From: Lederbergia galactosidilytica
Lineage (GTDB): Bacteria > Bacillota > Bacilli > Bacillales > Bacillaceae_C
DNA length: 64,000 nt
Assembly (NCBI RefSeq): GCF_017873565.1
Contig: NZ_JAGGKH010000008.1
Coordinates: forward strand, 124,001 to 188,000
Direction of reading: 5' to 3'
Position numbers and translations under genes: made by a program. Positions 56,609 to 64,000 of the stretch are shown piece after piece (position 1 is the first letter of the stretch; every line of letters begins with the position of its first letter). Under the pieces are notes generated by a model, which was not told where the DNA came from, did not search any database, and saw nothing but the letters and a program-made list of their open reading frames with translations.

Positions 56609-57215
56609 ATTTTTTTATAGTAAAGTCCTGGTTCCTTTTTCCAATGAACTTCTCTTCCATTTGGTTATAGATGCCAATGACCCAATTAAACAGTGGCGCA
56701 AGGTATCGTCCCAAGGACATGATAAACATAGTGACAATCAATGCTATAACAGCACCAGCTAATACGTCTGTCGGATAATGGACACCAATATAAAGCCGAG
56801 AAAACGCCATAAAGACAGCCATAAAGAGAAGAATACTCCCCCACTTTTTTTGCCTCCAAAACAAGGCAATGGCTAAGGCAAAAGATCCACCTGAGTGATT
56901 ACTTGGAAATGAAGGATCAGTTTTCAATTTATCACTCAGAAAGTTGACATCATGGGTTACAAATGGGCGTGGTCGAAAATAGATCAATTCAATTATTTTA
57001 TTAACACCTAATGTTAACAAAGTGATCGTAAAGGCAAATAAAACAATTTGCCGATTTTTGTTTTTATTTTCTGTTGGTGCTAACCAAAGAAAGATAAAGA
57101 CGAGTCCAAAAAGAATTGGTCCAAACTTAGAAAAATATATAACGAACTGATCTAACCAATGGCTTTGACCAGCAAGTTGGTTAACGGCTTTAAACAATTG
57201 ATAATCAATATTCAT
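56607..57215 (-). CDS. PAP2-family membrane phosphatase (undecaprenyl-diphosphatase-like)
   Basis: 202 aa with about five membrane helices. The three PAP2 motifs are KIIELIYFRPRP, PSNHSGGSFA (catalytic His) and SRLYIGVHYPTDVLAG (second His). It probably dephosphorylates undecaprenyl pyrophosphate or a related lipid on the outer face (BcrC/YwoA type). The gene lies in an accessory interval between rpsF and ychF. Confidence 0.85.
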   Translation of the reverse strand: MNIDYQLFKAVNQLAGQSHWLDQFVIYFSKFGPILFGLVFIFLWLAPTENKNKNRQIVLFAFTITLLTLGVNKIIELIYFRPRPFVTHDVNFLSDKLKTDPSFPSNHSGGSFALAIALFWRQKKWGSILLFMAVFMAFSRLYIGVHYPTDVLAGAVIALIVTMFIMSLGRYLAPLFNWVIGIYNQMEEKFIGKRNQDFTIKK

Positions 57216-57303
57216 GCTGTTCCCCTTCTTAAATGATTATGAAATTTCATTTTTGGATTTTCCATTATACCATAGTCGAAAATAGCATTAAATATTTTCA
57301 ATA

Positions 57304-57338
57304 AAAAAACTCGGTGAGAATCCACTCACCGAGTTTTT
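57304..57338 (-). terminator. Terminator after the DUF378 gene
   Basis: CTCGGTGAG (57310-57318) and CTCACCGAG (57325-57333) form a perfect stem, with A and T runs on each side. Confidence 0.85.
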
Positions 57339-57339
57339 A

Positions 57340-57663
57340 TTAAAATTCTTCTTCATCTTCATTTTCATATGCTTCTAAAGAGGGATTATACAATCGATCG
57401 ACATCTGGTTCTTCAGCAAACTCTGTTGCAAAGTCTGAATTTCTAAAAACAGAGTCTTGATCCTCTACCACATCTTCTTCAAAGAAATAAGCAATACTTC
57501 CAAGTCCTGCAAGACCAACCAAAGTATATACAAATCGGGAAAGACCTGCAGTCTGTCCACCAAAGATTGAAGCTACTAAATCAAACTGGAATAAACCGAT
57601 TAGCCCCCAATTGATAGCTCCTATGATGACTAAAGCCAAGGCAATCCGTTTTAACGTTCGCAT
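57340..57663 (-). CDS. DUF378 membrane protein with acidic tail
   Basis: 107 aa from ATG 57663 (GAGGTG 8 bp upstream). The DUF378 core (LKRIALALVIIGAINWGLIG; VYTLVGLAGLGSIAYFF) has two membrane helices. A 45-residue acidic C-terminal tail, longer than in YuzA-type relatives, ends in EDEEEF. The function is unknown. Confidence 0.8.
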   Translation of the reverse strand: MRTLKRIALALVIIGAINWGLIGLFQFDLVASIFGGQTAGLSRFVYTLVGLAGLGSIAYFFEEDVVEDQDSVFRNSDFATEFAEEPDVDRLYNPSLEAYENEDEEEF

Positions 57664-57903
57664 CCCAAGCACCTCTTTTATGCAAAGTTGAATCAAAAGC
57701 TGATTCCCTTCTATTCTCTGCCTAAAGAAGTGAATTTATACATCAAACCACTCATCCTAAGAGCCCCTTTTCTTCTTATTTGGATTTTACTCCATACTAA
57801 GGTTCCTAAATAATATTCTTTGATCACTTTATATGGAGAAGGAATATCATCCTCTCTCTAGAATTTCTTCATAAGAGATAACTTACGAATCTTAGGGGGA
57901 AAC

Positions 57904-58404
57904 ATGGAATCTAAACTTATTATCATACGTGGAAACTCTGGTAGTGGGAAATCAACTACTGCGGAAAATCTTCAAAGTCATTTGGGGCGTGGAACGCTAT
58001 TGGTGTCTCAAGATGTCGTTCGTCGCGACATGTTAAAGGTACAAGACCGAGCAGGAAATCTTTCCATTGATTTGATTCGGCAAATCGCAGAATATGGTAA
58101 AGGTAAATGTGAATTTGTGATTGTGGAAGGAATCTTATATAAAAGTCTTTATGGGGCAATGTTGAAAAAGCTAATCCAATTCTATAACCAGCAACAGACC
58201 TATACTTATTATTTTGATTTGCCCTTTGAAGAAACTGTCATCCGTCACAATTCCAGTGCAAAAAAGACGGAATTTGGGGAAGAGGCTTTACGCAGTTGGT
58301 GGAAACCAAATGATTATCTTGGCGTTGCTGGAGAAACGGTATTAACGAATGTTCTGTCAGAAAATGATGTATTGAAACTAATATTACACCAACTGCAAAA
58401 GTAA
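57904..58404 (+). CDS. Small P-loop kinase
   Basis: 166 aa. Walker A GNSGSGKST at 10-18; VSQDVVRRDML, a FVIVEGILY Walker-B-like strand, and a C-terminal helical lid with YYFDLPFEETVIRH. It resembles zeta-toxin/uridine-kinase-like phosphotransferases encoded as single genes. The substrate is unknown. It stands alone on the plus strand. Confidence 0.7.
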   Translation: MESKLIIIRGNSGSGKSTTAENLQSHLGRGTLLVSQDVVRRDMLKVQDRAGNLSIDLIRQIAEYGKGKCEFVIVEGILYKSLYGAMLKKLIQFYNQQQTYTYYFDLPFEETVIRHNSSAKKTEFGEEALRSWWKPNDYLGVAGETVLTNVLSENDVLKLILHQLQK

Positions 58405-58587
58405 AAAACTTCCCTTCTGGCTATTTACAAAAGAAAAGGGATCTCTAAAGGCTTCTAAAATAAAGAAAATAGCCGGCGATTATTAGTAAGTTAACCCAAC
58501 TCTCTTTATTTTAAAGCATTAGTTGGAGTAGATGGTGCGGGATTTCCGTGGAAACCAATATTCCACTTTTAGATAGACCCTTCTAAA

Positions 58588-58645
58588 AAAAAGAGGAGCT
58601 TCTAAAAAGATCAATTCCTTAATCTTTTTTTGGAAAGCCCCTCTT
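58588..58645 (-). terminator. Terminator of ychF
   Basis: A long imperfect stem, AAGAGGAGCTTCTAAAAAGA (58591-58610) against 58623-58645, with A run at 58585-58592 giving T's on the minus strand. It lies 35 bp downstream of ychF. Confidence 0.8.
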
Positions 58646-58679
58646 ATTCACAACTTTATTTATCAAACTTTATGGCAAA

Positions 58680-59780
58680 CTATACATTAAAACGGAAATG
58701 AATAACATCTCCATCTTGAACCAAATAGTCTTTCCCTTCCAGTCTTACTTTTCCAGCTTCCCGTGCAGCTGTCATAGAGCCACCAGCTAGTAAATCCTCG
58801 TAAGAAACTGTTTCTGCGCGGATAAAGCCTCTTTCAAAGTCAGTATGAATGATTCCTGCACATTGAGGAGCCTTCATTCCCTTCTTAAATGTCCATGCAC
58901 GTACTTCTTGAACTCCAGCCGTAAAGTAAGTAGCTAATCCTAAAAGATTGTAAGTTGCCCGAATCAATTTATCGAGACCAGATTCATCAATCCCTAATTC
59001 TTCTAAGAACATTGCCTTTTCGTCGTCATCAAGTTCAGCCATCTCTTCTTCGATTTTTGCACAAACGACGATAACTTCCGCTTGATCCCCTTTTGCAAAT
59101 TCCTTTACTTTTTGCACATATTCATTATGTTCAGGATCTTGGATATCATCTTCATTGACATTAGAAACATACAGAACAGGCTTACTCGTCAATAGATGAA
59201 GACCTTTTACAACCTTCATTTGATCCTCATTAAACTCAATCGACCTAGCTGGTTTTTCTGCTTCAAAAGCTTCTTTTAATTTTGATAGAACCGCAAATTC
59301 TATGACGGCTTCTTTATCCTTTTGCTTCGCTAATTTTTCCACTCGACCAATTCGTTTATCGACCGTCTCTAAATCAGCAAGAATAAGCTCAAGATTGATT
59401 GTTTCTATATCATCAATCGGATCTACCTTACCTGAAACATGGGTAATGTCCTCACTCGCAAAACAACGTACGACATGACATATAGCGTCTACTTGGCGAA
59501 TATGAGAAAGAAATTTATTTCCCAGTCCCTCTCCTTTACTCGCACCTTTTACAATCCCTGCTATATCTGTAAATTCAAAAGCAGTTGGTACAGTCTTTTT
59601 CGGCTGTACTAGCTCCGTTAGTTTTTGCAAACGAATGTCAGGAACCTCGACAATTCCAACATTTGGATCAATTGTACAAAATGGGTAATTGGCAGCTTCT
59701 GCTCCTGCCTTCGTAATCGCATTAAATAAAGTAGACTTCCCGACATTCGGTAAACCTACAATCCCTGCTGTAAGGGCCAT
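58680..59780 (-). CDS. ychF: Redox-regulated ATPase YchF (EngD)
   Basis: 366 aa from ATG 59780 (AGGAG 9 bp upstream; MALTAGIVGLPNVGKSTLFN). P-loop GLPNVGKST, the switch region TDIAGIVKGASKGEGLGNKF, and the NVNEDD segment in place of NKxD explain its preference for ATP. A C-terminal TGS domain (VRAWTFKKGMKAPQCAGIIH) is complete. It acts at ribosomes and in stress responses. Confidence 0.96.
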   Translation of the reverse strand: MALTAGIVGLPNVGKSTLFNAITKAGAEAANYPFCTIDPNVGIVEVPDIRLQKLTELVQPKKTVPTAFEFTDIAGIVKGASKGEGLGNKFLSHIRQVDAICHVVRCFASEDITHVSGKVDPIDDIETINLELILADLETVDKRIGRVEKLAKQKDKEAVIEFAVLSKLKEAFEAEKPARSIEFNEDQMKVVKGLHLLTSKPVLYVSNVNEDDIQDPEHNEYVQKVKEFAKGDQAEVIVVCAKIEEEMAELDDDEKAMFLEELGIDESGLDKLIRATYNLLGLATYFTAGVQEVRAWTFKKGMKAPQCAGIIHTDFERGFIRAETVSYEDLLAGGSMTAAREAGKVRLEGKDYLVQDGDVIHFRFNV

Positions 59781-59975
59781 TGTTGTCACTCCTCTTTTTA
59801 CTCGTCCATTCTATCGGCAACCATGAAGGTGTTTTTCCTATATCATCATTACCATTATAGTGAGTCCATTTTCAAAAAACAATTTTATCGTTTAAAGGGA
59901 ACCGCTTATAGATTATCGCAAAATCGCTGTCAGTCGCTGCATAGAGATAATGAAACAGCATGACAAAGCATGAGG

Positions 59976-60173
59976 TTATTCCTCATGCTTTTCTAATATT
60001 TTTTTCATTTTTCTCGCAAATTCACGTCGAGGTAGCATAACACTATGGCCACATCCCTCACACTTTATCCGAATATCCATCCCCATCCGAATAATTTTCC
60101 AGCGATTTGTACCACATGGATGCTGTTTTTTCATTTCTACTACATCATGAAGATTGAATTCCTTTTTTTCCAA
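59976..60173 (-). CDS. yyzM: DUF951 zinc-ribbon-like protein (YyzM)
   Basis: 65 aa, TTG start after GGGGGAAAG. FNLHDVVEMKKQHPCGTNRW and IKCEGCGHSVMLPRREFARK are the DUF951 signature, with Cys residues suited to one zinc ion. It has a conserved place near ychF and spo0J, and its function is unknown. Confidence 0.9.
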   Translation of the reverse strand: MEKKEFNLHDVVEMKKQHPCGTNRWKIIRMGMDIRIKCEGCGHSVMLPRREFARKMKKILEKHEE

Positions 60174-60429
60174 TTTCTTTCCCCCTGATGATCATTTTCT
60201 TAAGAAAAGTGCAAACTCCTACTTTTATCGTTACTAGAGGCCAATTCATGCAGCTCATTAGGACTTGGCACCACACTAGATCTAGCTTAGTCTAATTTCC
60301 TTATAAAAATAATTTTATTTTAGCAAAAATGTGTTGTAATGAACAGCGTATAACGATTTTTCATTTTCGATGTATAGAAAGAATCGCTCTTCCGTATAAT
60401 GGTATTGATGAACGAAAGGAGATACCGGC

Positions 60430-61053
60430 ATGACACAAGAGGCATTCTTCCGTACACCAAAACAAAAGGAAATACATATTCATCATACAGATCCACTATC
60501 TATAAAATCCATTGCTAATGGTTTGTTAGATTTACTCCCTCTCCGTCAACGATCTCCCATTGTACTTGTATGTATTGGGACAGATCGTTCAACAGGGGAT
60601 TCATTAGGTCCTTTAACAGGAAGCTTTCTTCAAGAAGCTAGCCTATCCCATTTCCATGTATTTGGAACTTTGGATGAACCTGTCCATGCCGTAAACCTCC
60701 AAGAAAGGCTAGAAACTATTCATACTCAATTTACAAATCCCTTTATAATCGGGGTTGATGCTTGTTTAGGTAGAATGAAAAATATCGGAATGATTAAAGT
60801 TGGTACTGGACCTGTTAAGCCTGGTGCAGGTGTAAAGAAGGAGCTTCCTCATGTTGGTCATATGCATATGACAGGTATTGTCAATGTCAGTGGTTATATG
60901 GAATTCTTTGTTTTGCAAAATACACGGCTTAACTTAGTCATGAAAATGGCTAAACAACTTGCTTCAGCCATTATTCAAGCAGATCGAATTTATGCTGATC
61001 AAAAGATGCCTATCTCCCATGATTGGGAGTTAACGGAGGAAAATTTATCCTAA
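60430..61053 (+). CDS. yyaC: Spore-associated protease-like protein YyaC
   Basis: 207 aa, AAAGGAG before the ATG. CIGTDRSTGDSLGPLTG and IIGVDACLG with VKPGAGVKKELPHVG match YyaC, a member of the HybD/GPR-like fold seen in sporulating Firmicutes. It is divergent from spo0J in the usual position and supports an endospore-forming host. Confidence 0.92.
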   Translation: MTQEAFFRTPKQKEIHIHHTDPLSIKSIANGLLDLLPLRQRSPIVLVCIGTDRSTGDSLGPLTGSFLQEASLSHFHVFGTLDEPVHAVNLQERLETIHTQFTNPFIIGVDACLGRMKNIGMIKVGTGPVKPGAGVKKELPHVGHMHMTGIVNVSGYMEFFVLQNTRLNLVMKMAKQLASAIIQADRIYADQKMPISHDWELTEENLS

Positions 61054-61089
61054 CTCCCTTATTTTCCTCCCTTTTCAAGTCCAACTAAT

Positions 61090-61935
61090 TTAATCTCTCT
61101 CCAATAAATGTAAAATTCTTTCTAAATCTTCTGCAGATAAAAATTCAATTTCAATTTTACCCTTTTTCTTCGTCTTTTTGATTGTAACCGTTGTTCCAAA
61201 CTTTTCACGGAGACTATTTTCACTCTTAACGAGAAAAACATCTTTTTTAGGCTTTTCCTTTTTTGTTTCACGTGGAACATTTTGATTAATTTGCTGAACT
61301 AATTGCTCAAGCTGTCTAACATTAAGTCCCTCTTTTACAATTCGCTCTGCAATTACCTCAATTTTTTCTTTTCTTTTAAGCCCTAATAAGGTGCGCCCAT
61401 GTCCCATGGAAAGCTTGCCTTCCACAATATAATTTTGGATCTTCTCTGGCAAGCTTAGCAGGCGGATATGATTAGCGATATATGGACGACTTTTACCTAA
61501 TCTTTTTGCCAAATCTTCTTGTGTAAACTTTAATTTTTCCATCAAAGTTTGGTAAGCTAGCGCCTCTTCAATCGGTGTTAAATCTTCTCTTTGTAGATTT
61601 TCAAGCACAGCCAGTTCCATCATCTGCTGATCTGTAAATTCCTTCACAACAGCTGGAATGGTTTTTAATTTTGCTGCTTTAGAAGCACGAAAACGGCGCT
61701 CCCCTACAACAATTTCATATCCCTTTATATTTTTCCGTACAATAATTGGCTGCAATACACCATGTTGTTTAATAGATTCCTTTAATTCCGTAATGGCTTC
61801 TTCCGAAAAAATCTTTCTAGGTTGATAAGGATTAGGTTTAATTTCTTTTAGCTCAATTTCCTTTACCGTTTCCTCTTCATTAACCTCAACATTTGCAAAT
61901 AAAGCATTAATCCCTTTCCCGAGACCTTTAGCCAT
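61090..61935 (-). CDS. spo0J: Chromosome partitioning protein Spo0J (ParB)
   Basis: 281 aa from ATG 61935 (AAGGAAG upstream; MAKGLGKGINALFANVEVNE). The N-terminal CTP-binding ParB domain (NPYQPRKIF; VVGERRFRA), the helix-turn-helix (LTQEDLAKRLGKSRPYIANH-like) and a C-terminal dimer domain are intact. It loads at parS, slides as a clamp and recruits condensin. A parS site lies within its gene, as in B. subtilis. It overlaps soj by 8 bp. Confidence 0.97.
   Translation of the reverse strand: MAKGLGKGINALFANVEVNEEETVKEIELKEIKPNPYQPRKIFSEEAITELKESIKQHGVLQPIIVRKNIKGYEIVVGERRFRASKAAKLKTIPAVVKEFTDQQMMELAVLENLQREDLTPIEEALAYQTLMEKLKFTQEDLAKRLGKSRPYIANHIRLLSLPEKIQNYIVEGKLSMGHGRTLLGLKRKEKIEVIAERIVKEGLNVRQLEQLVQQINQNVPRETKKEKPKKDVFLVKSENSLREKFGTTVTIKKTKKKGKIEIEFLSAEDLERILHLLERD
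61264..61279. other. parS site within spo0J
   Basis: TGTTTCACGTGGAACA; its complement TGTTCCACGTGAAACA is the same variant found inside spo0J of B. subtilis. Confidence 0.93.
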
Positions 61936-62698
61936 TTTCAGCCACTTCCTTTGCAAGATCTAAGTAAACCTCTGCTCCGCGTGATTTTGGATCATAAAGA
62001 ATAATCGGTTCTCCATGACTCGGTGCTTCACTTAACCGAATATTGCGTGGAATAATCGTTTGATATACCTTATTTTGGAAGTACTTTTTCACCTCTTGAA
62101 TCACTTGGAGTCCTAAATTTGTTCGTGCATCTAACATCGTTAATAGCACGCCTTCAATCATCAATTCATTATTTAAATGTTTTTGCACTAAACGCACTGT
62201 ATTTAATAACTGACTCAATCCTTCTAAAGCATAATACTCACATTGAACTGGAATAATAACAGAATCAGATGCTGTTAAGGCATTTAATGTAAGTAATCCA
62301 AGCGATGGTGGACAATCAATTAAAACATAATCATATTCATCTTTCACTTGATCTACTGCCCTTTTTAACCGAACCTCTCGCGAGATAGTTGGTACTAATT
62401 CCACTTCAGCCCCTGCTAATTGAATCGTTGAAGGGACTGCAAATAGGTTTTCTACAGCTGTTTGCTTAATGACTGTCTTAATCTCAACGTCATCGACTAG
62501 AACATCATAGACACATTGCTGTACATCCCCTTTATCAATCCCTGAACCACTGGTCGCATTCCCTTGCGGATCTATATCTATAAGTAAAACTTTTTTTCCT
62601 ATATAGGCTAAACAAGCACCAAGATTAACTGAGGTCGTCGTTTTTCCAACGCCGCCCTTTTGGTTCGCTATGGAAATAATCTTTCCCAACGATTTCAC
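61928..62698 (-). CDS. soj: Chromosome partitioning ATPase Soj (ParA)
   Basis: 256 aa. Deviant Walker A KGGVGKTTTSVNLGA at 14-28; IDIDPQGNATSG; LIDCPPSLG. It forms DNA-bound dimers whose ATPase is stimulated by Spo0J and also regulates DnaA. Standard Soj-Spo0J operon. Confidence 0.97.
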   Translation of the reverse strand: MKSLGKIISIANQKGGVGKTTTSVNLGACLAYIGKKVLLIDIDPQGNATSGSGIDKGDVQQCVYDVLVDDVEIKTVIKQTAVENLFAVPSTIQLAGAEVELVPTISREVRLKRAVDQVKDEYDYVLIDCPPSLGLLTLNALTASDSVIIPVQCEYYALEGLSQLLNTVRLVQKHLNNELMIEGVLLTMLDARTNLGLQVIQEVKKYFQNKVYQTIIPRNIRLSEAPSHGEPIILYDPKSRGAEVYLDLAKEVAENG

Positions 62699-62822
62699 CT
62701 ACCTTTTTCGTTCAAAATCGACTCATGTATTCTATTTTAACAAATAATTCTACTAAAAACTCTTTGTAAGAAAAAAAGTTTTAAAAGACCAAAAGTGCAA
62801 GCGTCTTGATTTAAGAAGAAAG

Positions 62823-62985
62823 GCTAAATTCGCGCTGTCCTGGCGCAGCGCCTTTCTGACCACCATCCTGTTCGCCTTCGATAAGCAAATGTTCCTGAAC
62901 CTAGGAAGGGGCTTTTTCCTTTCAAAGGTTCAGAGTTATTTGATCTCGAGGGGCTAGGCGCTGGAGCTGGATGTCGCCGCCACAT
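62823..62985. repeat. Dispersed intergenic repeat, full composite copy
   Basis: Starts GCTAAATTCGCGCTG...GGCGCAGCGCC...TGACCACCATCCTGTT, continues CGATAAGCAAATGTTCC, and ends GGGGCTAGGCGCTGGAGCTG. The first part matches 34209 and 49820 (inverted); the second matches 55836. It is the longest copy here and lies between noc and soj. Confidence 0.65.
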
Positions 62986-63089
62986 AAGCTAGTTATCAAC
63001 AAACTAGGTTTTTATGGCTCCGATAAATAAAAAAAAGAGAAACTTTTTAGCTTCTCCATTTATAGCTATCAACCTTAAAAGCTCCAGTT

Positions 63090-63956
63090 TTACTTTTTAG
63101 CGCCTTTTTTAGGTATTTTAATTGTAATTTGATAGTATTCATCAAAATCCTCTTCCTCTGAGTCTAAATTGATGCCACTATCTGTTACCATGGAAAGTGA
63201 TTGCCGGATTGTGTTGACGGCAATTCTCATATCTTTACTAATGGCCTTTCGCCTTTTTTTAGGCTTTTCCTTTTGTGTTAACATCTTCACGACTTGCTCT
63301 TCCGTCTGTTTTACATTTAGATTCTTTTCGATCACTAAATTCATGACTTGAATCTGCTTTTCCACATCTTTTAATGGAATTAATGCTCTTGCATGCCGCT
63401 CTGTTATTTTCTTTTGTAGAAGACCTTCTTGGATTGCTTCAGGTAATTTCAATAAACGTAATTTATTCGCTACAGTTGATTGCCCTTTACCTAGACGTTG
63501 AGCCAATGCTTCTTGTGTTAAATTATGAATATCTAACAGCTTTCCATAAGCAATAGCCTCTTCGATCGGTGTCAATTCTTCGCGCTGTAGATTTTCTATC
63601 AAAGCAACTGAGGCTGTTTCTGTATCACTTAAATTTTTTATTATTGCTGGTACTTCTGTCCATCCAAGACTTTGAATAGCTCGATAACGTCGCTCTCCTG
63701 CAATAATTTCAAATTGATCGTCTTCTATCTCTCTTACGACAATCGGTTGGATAATACCATGTGTCCTTATTGTTCTTGCTAATTCTTCTATTTTTTCCTC
63801 ATTAAAGATTGTTCTCGGCTGGAACCGATTTGGAACAATTTTTAAAGTGGGGATATGTCGTACTTCTTCTTTTCCCTCTATTTCTTCGTCCATCTCTTTA
63901 TCTACTGGTAATTCCTTATCCCCCATACCAAACAAACGAGAAAAAGGATGCTTCAT
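63090..63956 (-). CDS. noc: Nucleoid occlusion protein Noc
   Basis: 288 aa, a ParB paralogue. The N-terminal amphipathic segment [15 protein letters not shown] is the Noc membrane-targeting helix. The ParB-like domain ([21 protein letters not shown]) and helix-turn-helix ([20 protein letters not shown]) follow. It binds its own sites and blocks Z-ring assembly over DNA. Its place next to soj-spo0J is the Bacillus arrangement. Confidence 0.96.
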   Translation of the reverse strand: MKHPFSRLFGMGDKELPVDKEMDEEIEGKEEVRHIPTLKIVPNRFQPRTIFNEEKIEELARTIRTHGIIQPIVVREIEDDQFEIIAGERRYRAIQSLGWTEVPAIIKNLSDTETASVALIENLQREELTPIEEAIAYGKLLDIHNLTQEALAQRLGKGQSTVANKLRLLKLPEAIQEGLLQKKITERHARALIPLKDVEKQIQVMNLVIEKNLNVKQTEEQVVKMLTQKEKPKKRRKAISKDMRIAVNTIRQSLSMVTDSGINLDSEEEDFDEYYQITIKIPKKGAKK

Positions 63957-64000
63957 CCTTCGACACCACCTTATAGAAACTCCCTTACAGCTGACCCCCC

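Noticed and set aside
1-64000. CRISPR array, tRNA or rRNA genes
   Set aside because: No regularly spaced direct repeats, no tRNA-like sequence ending in CCA with cloverleaf arms, and no rRNA sequence were seen on either strand.

Overview
The window (about 64 kb, AT-rich, strong AGGAGG-type ribosome sites, many TTG starts) comes from a Bacillaceae chromosome close to its replication origin. The right half is the conserved origin-left block, almost all on the minus strand: noc, soj, spo0J, yyaC, a DUF951 gene, ychF, rpsF-ssb-rpsR, yybS, gdpP, rplI, dnaB, then helD, a LysM-G5-M23 endopeptidase, the walR-walK-yycH-yycI-walJ-htrC operon, a CxxH/CxxC mini-protein gene, and rlmH. yyaC, spo0J and gdpP fit an endospore former. 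Three consensus parS sites (41953, 55458, 61264) and a cluster of DnaA boxes (35824-36323) fit an origin-proximal position. The order departs from the B. subtilis arrangement: purA is not between dnaB and walR, and a decayed IS4-type transposase with a few accessory genes sits between rpsF and ychF.

The left 33 kb is accessory DNA anchored on the 3' end of rlmH, the site used by staphylococcal SCC elements. A 17-bp core that encodes the last RlmH codons (Gly-Glu-Pro-Tyr-His-Lys, minus strand) occurs at 33298-33314 inside rlmH. It recurs in direct orientation at 17675-17691 and 203-219, each with one mismatch. These sites divide the region into two tandem islands, plus the end of a possible third at the left edge (a helicase C-terminus ending 13 bp before the first site). 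I read this as a composite SCC-like rlmH island in a Bacillaceae host.

Island II (17675-33298) is complete in layout. At its right end lie a small frameshifted gene, a stand-alone 157-aa resolvase-domain protein and a 578-aa large serine recombinase. The recombinase reading frame runs across the attachment core into antisense rlmH. Its cargo is a Rep-like gene, two XRE regulators, a PD-(D/E)XK-like nuclease, an ankyrin protein fused to a cyclic-phosphate-processing receiver (cREC) domain, a single-chain Type ISP restriction-modification enzyme, and an XRE regulator followed by an overlapping two-gene cassette (DUF5677-like protein plus an unrecognised 375-364 aa protein). That cassette is the best candidate here for an undescribed defence system.

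Island I (203-17675) has no recombinase of its own. It carries a membrane M28 peptidase, a PH-like membrane protein, a large SF1 helicase, a TetR-controlled MMPL transporter with a secreted coiled-coil partner, a deaminase, a carboxymuconolactone-decarboxylase-like protein, a decaying cluster of immunity-like and ankyrin genes, and an AbaSI/PvuRts1I-type modification-dependent endonuclease. Upstream of that endonuclease is the remnant of a regulator closely related to the one controlling the DUF5677 cassette, which links the two islands. No rRNA, tRNA or CRISPR array was seen.
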